Below are positions 54,851 to 64,000 of a stretch of 64,000 nucleotides of DNA, piece after piece (positions within the stretch are counted from its first letter, which is position 1; each line of letters starts with the position of its first letter). Below the pieces are notes generated by a model that was not told the DNA's origin, made no database searches, and worked only from the letters and a program-made list of their open reading frames with translations. The translations under genes were made by a program, and so were the position numbers. Source of the DNA: Adenophora triphylla var. japonica (Eukaryota > Streptophyta > Magnoliopsida > Asterales > Campanulaceae); contig JAFEMH010007532.1 of assembly GCA_022495995.1 (NCBI GenBank), forward strand, positions 1-64,000, written 5' to 3'.

Positions 54851-56408
54851 TACTTTAAAATTTTAGCTTTGTATCAATCAATTTAACGTACTTTTAGTTT
54901 CTAAAACATATTATGTACATTCCAAATTATTATCAAATAATGCATATAACATGTCAAATAATCGTCGTTTTTTATATTTCACCAATTTTAATAAAATTAA
55001 TTATTTGGATCGGGGATAGTAATGTATTTGAAAACAATTATATTCATTTGTCCAATTTAATACACAAATTGAAAAAAAAATAGAACATACGTATACTTCT
55101 TTTCGGTTTCAGGCCCCTCTCAATAATTTATACAGATCCTATCCTAAATATGAATATTGTGCTCTTAATGATTAAAAAAATTACACAAGATATATGCTAT
55201 ACAAGGACTTAGGTGGTCGACTATATTTTTCTCCTACTAATTTCTATAACAATTATTATCAGTACTCATTATTTAATTAAATAATAATTATTTAATGTCA
55301 AAATTTTGCAAAAAACTAATTTTTTCATAGCATACGAAAAAACTAGTTTTAAAGCACTAATTCTAACTAATAAGAGTGATGAACTGTTCTGAAAACTAGT
55401 TTTTTATAACATTTTGAAAAAAACTAATTTTTCATAAGATTTACTCTTATTTAATAGTTTTTTAAATATTAATAAGTTAATAACATCTTATTATAGAATA
55501 TATATATACCATGAAAATTTATTTACAAAGACAATTGATAGGTTATCTTTTTATTTTCTTATTGTTAATTATACATGTCAATTATTTTTATATGATAATA
55601 ATATTTTTTTTATTATATTAAAATATTTATAATTAAATAATTTTATTAATATTTATTTAATAGTATATTTAATTATTTATAAGTTATCAATTTATACTCA
55701 CCATATTTTCTTCTTTTTCCTTACTTCTTTTGCAATTAATATAATTGTTTATTTGTAGATTATTTAGATGAAAAATTATATTTTAATTATTATTACAAGT
55801 TTATTTGTACATTAATTAATTGCATTTGGGACAAGGTGCATGTCCCTTCATTTGTGCGAGTTGTGCACTTGTCCATTAAGAAGAATCCATTTTCTGCGTG
55901 TGCCTTACAGGAAGTGGGATAGATATGAACATTTTTGCAAGCCTTTTTTTTTTTCAAGGCTTCAGTCAACCGAGAAAATGCAAAGGAGTCATCTAAGCCT
56001 TTTCATTTTGTTACCACTGTGGGCAGGCTTCAAGGACACATCAGCCGAGCCTCTTTAAAAAAAAAAAAAATAATAATAAAAAGGCACTACTATAGATGCT
56101 CTTTAGAGGATTAAAAAAAAAAAAAAGTGTTGTGAAATTGAACACCCTAATATATGGCCAATTATAAGTAAAAGAAACATTAAATAAAGTAAATAGTTTT
56201 AAAATCATTTAACGAAAAAAGTGTTGTGAAGGCGCTGAAAAGGGTTGGTGCGTGACGGTAATCGTAGTAAAATGCCACGTGGGTTGATCTGAGGAAGGAA
56301 ATTCAAATGATTGTATCAAGAGTGCGTGTCTCCTCACAAAGGGACAGGATGACGCGCACGACTTGCCTGTTCCCACCCTCCTTATTTCCTGTACAAGTAT
56401 TTCATACG
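54851..56408. other. AT-rich intergenic stretch
   Basis: Contains AAACTAGTTTTT-type short inverted pieces (55310-55440). A 72-codon frame at 55840-56058 has no family resemblance. Nothing else is recognised. Confidence 0.5.
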
Positions 56409-56687
56409 TACTCCCTCCGTTCCAATAAAAGCTGTCCAATTTTTGTCTTACACACAAATTAATAAAATGGGTGAAAAAAAAATGTTGTGAGTATAATTTA
56501 AAAATAGGAGAGAGAATGAATAGAGAAAATAGTAAATTTGAAAAGTGTTGTGAGTGTAATAGTTAATTAGGAAAGAGAATGAGTGAAGAAAATAGTAAAG
56601 ATTCTTTACCAAAAAAGGAAAGTGAAAGCTTTTAACGGGACACCCAAAATGGCAAAATGGAAAGCTTCGGCTGGGACAGAGGGAGTA
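56409..56687 (-). mobile_element. Stowaway-like MITE
   Basis: Ends TACTCCCTCCGTTCC and GGGACAGAGGGAGTA, 279 bp. Core GAGAGAATGAATAGAG marks orientation. Confidence 0.85.
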
Positions 56688-56699
56688 TTAAATAGAATA

Positions 56700-57139
56700 T
56701 ACTCCCTCCATCCCGGGTTAAGCTTCACCACCATTTTGATAAAATACGCAAATGAAGAAAGCAATATATATATTTAAACACAATATTTTGGGGGAAACTA
56801 GTTTCTCCCTAAGTTATGAAAAGTCCTGTCTTTTTAAACTGCTCTTATATTCGTCAAATATTTGCAAGTTGAAAAAAATTGGACTTTTTATAATTTATTG
56901 AGAAACTGATTTCTCCCAAAACTTACTCATATTTAAAAATAATGGAAGTGGGAGAAGGGTTGTGAGGGGGAAGAAGTATGTAGATATGACAAGTGAGACT
57001 CATAATTTAAATGTGTGAGAGAGAAAAGTTAGTGTATAATAGAATATTAATAAATCTTTTTCATTTTAGAAAAAATGAAACTTGTAACGGGACGCCCTTT
57101 TGAGTAATTGGTGAAGCTTAAGATGGGACGAAAGGAGTA
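56700..57139 (-). mobile_element. Stowaway-like MITE with an inserted small fold-back
   Basis: Ends TACTCCCTCCATCCCGGG and GATGGGACGAAAGGAGTA, 440 bp, longer than usual because a 140-bp fold-back (56787-56926) sits inside. Confidence 0.75.
56787..56926. mobile_element. 140-bp fold-back element, copy 1
   Basis: TTTTGGGGGAAACTAGTTTC at the left and GAAACTGATTTCTCCCAAAA at the right are inverted repeats, extended by AAAAGTCC/GGACTTTT. The second copy is at 58829-58957. Confidence 0.75.
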
Positions 57140-57324
57140 TTGTTCTTTAAATATTTCAGTTATAGTTATATATGCAATTAAATATTTTTATAATGGCAAC
57201 AAGTTAATTATAAATAAAAATAATTTGGGTATAGTTTGTCAAAATTTTATGAATATATAAAACTTCAAGTATTTTAGATCAAAATACCTTTTCTAAAACA
57301 AAAAGTATTTTGAGTGCGTCTGCT

Positions 57325-57913
57325 GAGAAACGCGTTTCTCCATAACTATGGAGAAACGTGTTTTTCATAGCCAGAAGCTTTACATTTGATAACCAGAAAA
57401 AAAAAAAAACCCAAGGCCAAGACCAAAAGCTTCTGGATATCCGTAAGCTTTGCATTTGATAGCCAGAAGCTTTGCGGTTGATATCCGAAGCTTTGTATTT
57501 GATAGCCGTAAGGATGTGAAATGTATATCCGAGAAAAAAAAAACCCAAGGCGAGACCAAAAGCTTCTCGGATATCCGGAAGCTTTGCATTGATAAATGAA
57601 GCTTTGCGGTTGATATCCGTAAGCTTTGTATTTGATAGCGAAGGATGTGAAATGTATATCCAGAACCATTAGGTGCATATCCGTAAAACCGTTAGATGCA
57701 TATCCGAAATGTGTTAGGGCATATCCAGAAATTGCTATTGAAGGTTTCGGATATCTCAGAACCTTCAATGTATATCCGTAAACATTTTGAAGGTTTCTGG
57801 ATATTCATTTGAAGGTTTCTGGATATCACTTTCATAGGTTTCTGGCTATCTAGCTCATTGTCGCGCGACATGTCGGGACCCGTTTCTCCATAACTTATGG
57901 AGCGCGTTTCTCC
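57325..57913. mobile_element. Fold-back element filled with a minisatellite
   Basis: Ends GAGAAACGCGTTTCTCCATA and CCATAACTTATGGAGCGCG with GTTTCTC are imperfect inverted repeats, each itself palindromic. The interior is a repeat of GATATCCGTAAGCTTTGCAT-like units, organised as two blocks of about 145 bp (57390 and 57530), then GAAGGTTTCTGGATAT units. Confidence 0.65.
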
Positions 57914-58272
57914 CTAGATTTTGTGAAGTATTTTAGGACTTTCTAAAACTAAAAGTATTTTAGGACTGAGGTAGTAATAACCAATCGTTCCTCCCTTTCG
58001 TACTTATCAGTCCTCAGTCCCCGGCTCAAGTTACAAGTTAAAAATAATAATTAAAAACTAAAAATAATTAATATTTAGAATAATGAAAATTGAATATGAG
58101 AGATAAAATGAATTATGAAAAAGGATAATTTGCGGGAAAAAAAAAAAGACAAGTAGTTTTCATTATTTAAAAAATATTAAAGAAACTTTATTGGATTTTT
58201 TTAAACTTTAAAAACACTCAAAATAAAATAAAATATATTGTATTGTAGTTTACTCCCTTTGCTCCACTTTAT

Positions 58273-58556
58273 TTAAAATCAAATTTCATATTAGTTTGTT
58301 ATATTTCACTTGATACTATTTAAAATGAAAAGTTTTTATATTCGCAATACCAATCAAATTATTACTTCTCTCACTTATTCTCTCTTTTATTTTAGTTTTT
58401 CCTACTCACAACACTTAAAATCAAATTTCATATTAGTTTGTTATATTTCACTTGATACTATTTAAAATGAAAAGTTTTTATATTCGCAATACCAATCAAA
58501 TTATTACTTCTCTCACTTATTCTCTCTTTTATTTTAGTTTTTCCTACTCACAACAC
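58273..58556 (+). repeat. Perfect 142-bp tandem duplication
   Basis: 58273-58414 and 58415-58556 appear identical, starting TTAAAATCAAATTTCATATT. The unit is MITE-like (CTTATTCTCTCTTTTATTTT) and the block is preceded by TACTCCCTTTGCTCC at 58253. Confidence 0.92.
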
Positions 58557-58828
58557 TTTCTTCCATAAATTCTCTATTTTTTCTTAATTGTTGTGTCCAC
58601 CATGGTTTTTTTTAATAATTCGGGTGTCGGTGTATACGCTTTCATAGTTTTATGGCCTGTGAAGTCAGCCCCAAGATCCATATACATGTAAATTCGAGTT
58701 TAATATCAGATAATAATTTGATAATTGGCTTCAAATATAATGTGCATTAGGAAATCCTTGTCACCATTTACTCATCCCACCACTCGAACATAGAGACTCT
58801 CTTATTATTTCTTGAGCAAGTTTTGGGA

Positions 58829-58957
58829 GAAACTAGTTTTTTCATAAATTATAAAAAGTCCACTTTTTTTCTACTTGCAAGTAGTTAGCGAATATTTAGG
58901 AACAGTTTATAAAACAGGACTTTCTATAATTTAAGGAGAAACTAGTTTCCCCCAAAA
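58829..58957. mobile_element. 130-bp fold-back element, copy 2
   Basis: TTTTGGGAGAAACTAGTTTT and AAACTAGTTTCCCCCAAAA inverted ends, related to 56787-56926. Confidence 0.75.
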
Positions 58958-59099
58958 TCTTGTGTTATTTCTTACCTCTTTGCCGCTTAATTACCTCGTG
59001 TGAATATTGTGTTAATCAAATTGATATTAAGTGAATTAGAACCAAAAGAGAAAGATCGGAGGGGGAGAGAGGGAGGGAATATAAATAAAGAAAGAAAAA

Positions 59100-59500
59100 A
59101 GAAAGCTAGGGGTAGGGATGACAAAAAATTTGAATCCGTTTCGAACTTGAAAAGATTCGCCCCTAATAGGTCGAGTTTGGGATGCAAATTTGAAAATTCG
59201 TCGGGTTTTTAGAGGGTTCGAGTTTACCCCGTCCCACCCAAAAAATATAAGAAATTACTTAAATACCCTTATAGGAAATTAATTAAATGCCTCGAATATA
59301 TAGAAAATTACTGAAGGAGTCTTTGAATTATGTGTGTTTTTATAGAAAATTAATTAAATAACTATTGGGGCGGGTTAAAAGGAGCGGGCTCAGATAACGC
59401 ATAACACGGGACAGGCTCAAGTTATGATAGATCACTATAGGGACGGATTTGAAAAATGAAAATCCCGTCCCGAACTCGCCCGTAGTGAAGTGAGGAGAAA
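59100..59500. other. Stretch resembling a degraded dispersed repeat
   Basis: GGGTAGGGATGACAAAAAAT at the left resembles a hAT-type end (TAGGGATGNCAA), and GTCCCGAACTCGCCCG-like pieces follow, but no matching right end is visible. Low confidence. Confidence 0.35.
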
Positions 59501-59970
59501 TAGTGTGATATGGCCATATGGGAAACGGAACACCCACGTGTCAACCAGCAAGACACGTTGGTCCACGTGAGCTCAGTAGAGACACATGAGACTGTGGGAC
59601 CCTGGAAAGGGTTCCTCGCTTCTTTCATTTTCTCCCCCACGTGAACTCCACTCTCCCATGTCCACCTTTTTTGTCTTCTTTCTCATCTCAATCCATCCAA
59701 CTTTTAAAAAAAAAAAAAAAAAAAAAAACAACAACTTGCCTCGGCTTGGATTGGCTTGGTTTTGGCTTAGTATTGGTGGTTCAGATTGCAACTTGCGCAA
59801 ACATTTAATATCACTTGGTCCATTACAAACTAATACTTCTTCCTCTGTTCATATAGCTAGGCGCCTCTATGTGAAGTGCATCAAGGGGAGAGCGGTGAAA
59901 TATGTTGATCCCCTTTTAAAAAAAAAAAAGATTTTATAAATGAATTTTTCACAAAAATGAAGAAATTATA

Positions 59971-60544
59971 TACCCCCTCCGTCCCACCGTCCCATGATAA
60001 TATATAAATTTTTCTTTTTGGGCGTCCCACAATAATATATTCCCTCCGTCCCGGAACAATCTTCACACTTTTCCTTTTGGACGTCCCAAAACTTACTTCA
60101 CACATTTAAAACTTACCTAAAATGGAAAGGAATCTTTACTATTCCCTCCACTCATTCTCTCTCCTATATTATTTTAATACTCGCAACACCATTATAATTT
60201 ACTATTCTCTCCACTCATTCTCTCTCCTATTTTATTTTCACACTCACAACACTTTCAATATAATACTCCCTCCTTAAAACCAGTGCAAACAGTGTTTGTG
60301 AAGATTGTTCCGAGACGGAGGGAGTATAACTTTCCTAAAATGAAAAGGAATCTTTACTATTCCCTCCACTCATTCTCTCTCCTACATTATTTTAATACTC
60401 ACATCACCATTATAATTTACTATTCTCTCCACTCATTCTTTCTCCTATTTTATTTTCACACTCACAACACTTTCAATATAATACTTCCTCCTTAATTCTC
60501 GTGAAAAACTCAAAAGTCTATAAAATGTTGGGACGGAGGGAGTA
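59971..60544 (+). mobile_element. Stowaway-like MITE interrupted by another MITE
   Basis: Outer ends TACCCCCTCCGTCCCACC and GTTGGGACGGAGGGAGTA. The outer interior resumes after 60326 with ACTTTCCTAAAATG. Confidence 0.82.
60038..60326 (+). mobile_element. Inner MITE nested in 59971-60544
   Basis: Ends TATTCCCTCCGTCCCGGAAC and GTTCCGAGACGGAGGGAGTA. Terminal repeats are longer (GAACAATCTTCACAC/GTGAAGATTGTTC). About 289 bp. Confidence 0.85.
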
Positions 60545-61280
60545 AGTGGTATTAGTGTTATAAATATGAAAAATGAGATGAAATAGAGAAGATGGGATAG
60601 AATATGGTAAGTTGATTGATGTTTTAAGTATAAAAGTAAAGTATAAGAAAAAATTAGTGAGAGAAATAATAAAAATTCTTTACAATTTTAGAAAAATTAA
60701 ATCTTATATAAGACGCAAAATGAAAAATGTAAAATATTATATGGAACGTAGAAAATACATACTTTCTTCATACAAGTCCTATTACAAATTGTACACTGTC
60801 TAACTGGAAATGTTTTAATATATTTATATTATTGAGACTGATATATGTATGATCACAATATTAATTCAATTATTATTGTCTATCCTACTTTTTTTTTTTT
60901 CATCATTTTTTTATTTACAACACCTACTCTACTAACAATTTACTTAATTTTCATGCAAATTATAATGGGACGGAAGGAGTACTCATTTTCTCTTCGAAAT
61001 GTAGTTTTCCTTTCAAGTGATTAATTTGATTAAAAATTGATCAAAATTTTAAATTTTAAGGAAATTTTTTAAATAAAAATTTAAAATATATTACTGAAAT
61101 TACTTTAATAATTTATTATTTTTATTGGGATAGCTAAATTAGTGTAAATTATTAGTCAATGTTTAATTAAACTTGTCAGCAAAAATCAGGAATATGTTCT
61201 GGGAAGGGGATATGTGGTTCAGAACTTCAGATAGTGTTGGGTGCTTTCATGGATGGTTACAGTCGACAATGCTTTCCATG
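60545..61280. other. AT-rich intergenic stretch
   Basis: A GGGACGGAAGGAGTA-like end at 60967-60981 suggests another decayed MITE extending to the left. No gene. Confidence 0.5.
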
Positions 61281-61544
61281 TACTCCTTTCGTCCCATAAA
61301 AGCTTACTCATTTACGATTGAAAATGAAACATAAAAAATAATGTTATTAAAATAGGAGTTGTGAGTGGATAGGTAGGAGAAAGAATGAGTGGAGCGAATA
61401 GTAACTTGAATAATGGTATGAGTATGACAAGTGGATCCCATAAATAAAGAAATACTAAAAAGTTTCCTTTTAAAGAAAGTGTGACTTTAAAGTAGGATTC
61501 CCAAAATAACAAAATGGATAAGGTAATATGGGACAGAGGGAGTA
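61281..61544 (-). mobile_element. Stowaway-like MITE
   Basis: Ends TACTCCTTTCGTCCCATAA and ATGGGACAGAGGGAGTA, 264 bp. It is followed by an isolated TACTCCATCCGTCCCA at 61551. Confidence 0.8.
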
Positions 61545-61790
61545 AAAGATACTCCATCCGTCCCAATTTCATCTCGATTAAATTGTAAATGTATAAAAAA
61601 ATTCAAATTTATCAAAAAATATTAAATATTTATTATGAATGAAGAAAATATTTTTTAATTAAATGTTCCTAATTAATGGAATAAGTACAAATTTAATCGT
61701 TAATACTAAATCAACTAGACGTTCATGTGAACTTGGAAACGTTCCAGACAAATGTCAAACTTTAGCTACATTTATTCATGAATAAGAACA

Positions 61791-62041
61791 TTGGCGGATC
61801 AATGAAATGACAAAATAGGGGGCAATTGCCCCTAATCTTAAAAAAGTAAAAAATTTCTAGTGCAAAATTTATAAAAAAAAATTGGGGATTTAGTGCAAGT
61901 TTTTGAAATTTGTCCCTTTTGAAATAAAATAAAAAATACAATATATTTTTTTTGCCCCATTGACAAAAATACAGTTAAAAATTTTTTGTTGTTTAATCTT
62001 TGACTACGTTAACGTTAACGAAAATTTCTGACTCCGCCGTC
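61791..62041. mobile_element. Possible small hAT-like element
   Basis: TTGGCGGATCAA at the left and CTGACTCCGCCGTCA at the right are roughly inverted, and the interior (GGGGGCAATTGCCCCTAA, TTTTTTGCCCC) looks like hAT-type subterminal sequence. The ends and duplication are uncertain. Confidence 0.35.
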
Positions 62042-62264
62042 ACTAATAAAGACCTTGGTTAGCAAGTCTGAAAACACCTAAAAGAACTTGACAACATGAT
62101 GGAAATTAACTTGTTCATTTTAAGCTAATTATTTATGAGATAAGAGAGAAGTGTTTGAGATGTAAAGACTAAAGACCAAACATAGGGACGTCACTTTCTT
62201 GTTGTTGCTAACTTCATATTGTCGTGACAAAGATAGTACCCTCTTCCTAATCCTAATGATCAGT

Positions 62265-62432
62265 GTTTTAAAAGACCCTGCCAAAGGGCGTCTAGGTTTC
62301 GCCTAGGCGATAGGTCCCTCTCCAACGCCTGGCACAGTTTTACCGCCTGCGTCCCCGGATTAATCGACTCCCGACTAGTCGCCAGGCGCAGGCCGCTCCG
62401 CCGCCTAGCATCCGCCTAGCGCTTTTTAGAAC
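62265..62432. mobile_element. Fold-back element of the GTTCTAAAA...TTTTTAGAAC family, copy 2
   Basis: Same ends and GC-rich CGCCTAGGCG interior as 36425-36613; the last 35 bases (GCCTAGCATCCGCCTAGCGC on) are nearly identical. Confidence 0.75.
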
Positions 62433-62685
62433 CTTGCTAATGATAAATTAATTATATACTGTATTAATTTTGGAGGTCAAAAAAATTAAAATTAAAATTT
62501 TAATTTAATATTAATATTAATTTTAAATTTATAATCATAATCATAATGAAAATTAATAATTTGTTATTAATAGAATCAATTTAAATTTTATAATTGGAAA
62601 AATTGCAAATAAAATTACTGTATTATTCACTTTTTGCGTGTTTCACAACTAAACTGATTTTTTTTTCATACAACACACTGAACTA

Positions 62686-63268
62686 TACTCCCTCCATCCC
62701 ATTGATAACTTCACTTTTTGTCAAAACGGGTGTTCCGTTAAAAGCTTCACCTTTCCTAAAATGGCAAATAATCTTTACTATTTCACCCACTAATTCTCTC
62801 TCCTACTTTACTTTTATACTCACAACACTTTTTCAAATTTACTATTCCCTCCACTCATTCTCTCTCATAGTCCCTCCGTCCCAGAAAATGCTTCACCTTT
62901 TATCAAAATGGCGTCCCGTTTGAATCTTCACCTTTTTTAAAATGGAAATTTTTTATTAATATTCTATTATACCCACTCACTATTTCCTCCCCTCATTCTC
63001 TCTCCTAATTCACTATTACACTCACTACATTTTTTTAATTTACTATTTCCTCCACTAATTCTCTCTCCTATTTTCAAATTACATTCACAACATTTTTTCT
63101 TCCCACCTATTTTCTTAATTTGTGTGTCGAGTCAAAAATGGTGAATCATTTCCTGGGACGGAGGGAGTATTTTACTTTTATACTCACAACACTTTCTCCA
63201 CTATCCGTTTTTCTTAATTTGCGTGTCAAACTTAAAATGATGAAGTTATCAATGGAACGGAGAGAATA
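62686..63268 (+). mobile_element. Stowaway-like MITE interrupted by another MITE
   Basis: Outer ends TACTCCCTCCATCCCATTG and CAATGGAACGGAGAGAATA. The interior resumes after 63169 with TTTACTTTTATACTCAC. Confidence 0.82.
62868..63169 (+). mobile_element. Inner MITE nested in 62686-63268
   Basis: Ends TAGTCCCTCCGTCCCAG and CTGGGACGGAGGGAGTA, about 302 bp. Confidence 0.85.
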
Positions 63269-63490
63269 TTATTTTTGCATCAATGATCACAACCACTAAC
63301 GAGTTTGATTTTTCCCTATTAAATGGTCATATGCAAAGCATGTGATCAAATCATAGGGCAAGTAGTATTTTTGGTAGTTCACTTTGCATTAAATTTTTGG
63401 AATTTTTTCCCAAATAATCCCGTTTTATTTTTTTATTTACCAAAATGACTTACTGTTCAAACTATTGCCCAGATTGTCCTCTTTTTTGAA

Positions 63491-63676
63491 ACTCGCTACA
63501 CCGTGTAGCGAGTTTGACTAGGGTTGGTCAAAACTCGCTACACCGTGTAGCGAGTATAGGGCAATTAATTAGGCCGTTGGAAAATTAATTACGGCATTTA
63601 ATTAAACATAACTAGCTACACCGTGTAGCGAGTTTTGACCAGATTTAAGTCAAACTCGCTACACCGTGTAGCGAGT
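63491..63676. repeat. Four near-perfect palindromes in an inverted arrangement
   Basis: ACTCGCTACAC, a central C, and the inverse arm occur at 63491-63513, 63533-63555, 63611-63633 (one change) and 63654-63676. The spacers of the two pairs (GACTAGGGTTGGTC and GACCAGATTTAAGTC) are inverted relative to each other, so the two pairs form a larger inverted repeat. Confidence 0.9.
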
Positions 63677-63763
63677 TCAATATATTCCAAACCCCTACAT
63701 AACCCCCTCCGTCCGTCCCAACAAAACTTACCATTATCTTCCTTTCTCAGTCCAGTTCTCCCT

Positions 63764-63789
63764 TTTCTTTCTTTCTTTCTTTCTTTCTT
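63764..63789 (+). repeat. TTTC microsatellite
   Basis: Six TTTC units in the leader of the following reading frame. Confidence 0.9.
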
Positions 63790-63818
63790 AAGTCCATCTT
63801 TCATCTATCTCTCTCATA

Positions 63819-64000
63819 ATGGATTCATCAAAACCCCGCTGGTATCGTGGACGAAAACCTCTTACAGTACAACCCGGTCAAACCTCCAATCGCCTATCTA
63901 ATCTCTCTCAAATTGAACGAGAGTTTCAATCTCCACCGTCTCCACCGCCTCAAATCGAACGAGAGAGAATCTCCACCGCGTCATATCATACCTGGTCCCG
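63819..64000 (+). CDS. Unidentified reading frame, open at the right window edge
   Basis: ATG at 63819 opens 60 codons without a stop to the end of the window. It starts MDSSKPRWYRGRKPLTVQPG, then has a Ser/Pro-rich stretch with repeated QIERE. A C/T-rich leader (63730-63818) precedes it, as in plant 5' leaders. It may be the first exon of a host gene or of a transposon. I do not recognise a domain. Confidence 0.4.
   Translation, partial: MDSSKPRWYRGRKPLTVQPGQTSNRLSNLSQIEREFQSPPSPPPQIERERISTASYHTWS

Noticed and set aside
55840..56058. Small Cys-containing protein frame
   Set aside because: No family resemblance, no leader or splice context, and it runs through a T-run; likely chance.
63491..63676. 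CRISPR-like array
   Set aside because: Only four units, palindromic, with unequal spacing and mutually inverted spacers, in a plant nuclear context.

Overview
The window looks like nuclear DNA from a flowering plant, probably a eudicot. It contains no intact host gene and is almost entirely transposable elements inserted into one another. The plant origin is supported by Ty1/copia elements primed by initiator tRNA-Met, many small MITEs with Stowaway-type ends (CTCCCTCCGTCCC with TA duplications), a CACTA (En/Spm) element with a TNP2-like transposase, plant telomere-type TTTAGGG repeats, and captured fragments of plant genes. I cannot name the species. No transposon gene here has an uninterrupted reading frame; most are broken by many small indels.

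Layout. 1-3325: 5' part of a degenerate copia element on the minus strand, cut by the window edge. 4734-16474: a three-level nest. A Stowaway-like MITE holds an internally deleted hAT element (4747-16193, perfect 8-bp duplication CCTCCCTC), and that holds a 10.4-kb Sirevirus-type copia with an envelope-like gene (5146-15513, duplication GTTAA). 18293-18876: two MITEs in opposite orientation. 19124-30208: a second hAT element of the same family (8-bp duplication, 7/8) holding two copia elements, one with nearly identical 515-bp LTRs (19384-26236, ACTAG) and one lacking most of pol (27139-29812, CCACT). 31241-34129: an element with long terminal inverted repeats (Mutator-like) holding a long CT microsatellite and a 1.3-kb copia deletion derivative (32082-33379, GTTTC). 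35653-35922: a tRNA-derived SINE with an 18-bp duplication.

36851-54726 is a 17.9-kb CACTA element (ends CACTATCAG/CTGGTAGTG, duplication ACT). Its transposase genes lie on the minus strand at 37.6-43.6 kb. Its long 5' part (43.6-54.7 kb) carries what look like captured host gene fragments: a lipoyl synthase exon, DnaJ/HSP40 (J2/J3 type) exons, a B3-domain fragment and an unidentified fragment. Several exist as inverted duplicates able to form long hairpins. The same part contains TATACC/TATGCC arrays, an interstitial TTTAGGG array and an internal third block of CACTA subterminal repeats.

54730-64000: AT-rich spacer with more MITEs (two cases of MITE inside MITE), small fold-back elements, a perfect 142-bp tandem duplication, a minisatellite inside a fold-back, and at the right edge four palindromes upstream of a reading frame that runs off the window.

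The most interesting part is the 5' half of the CACTA element, where gene capture and inverted duplication could make small-RNA precursors directed at the host genes. That role is inference; the sequence shows only the fragments and their inverted arrangement.
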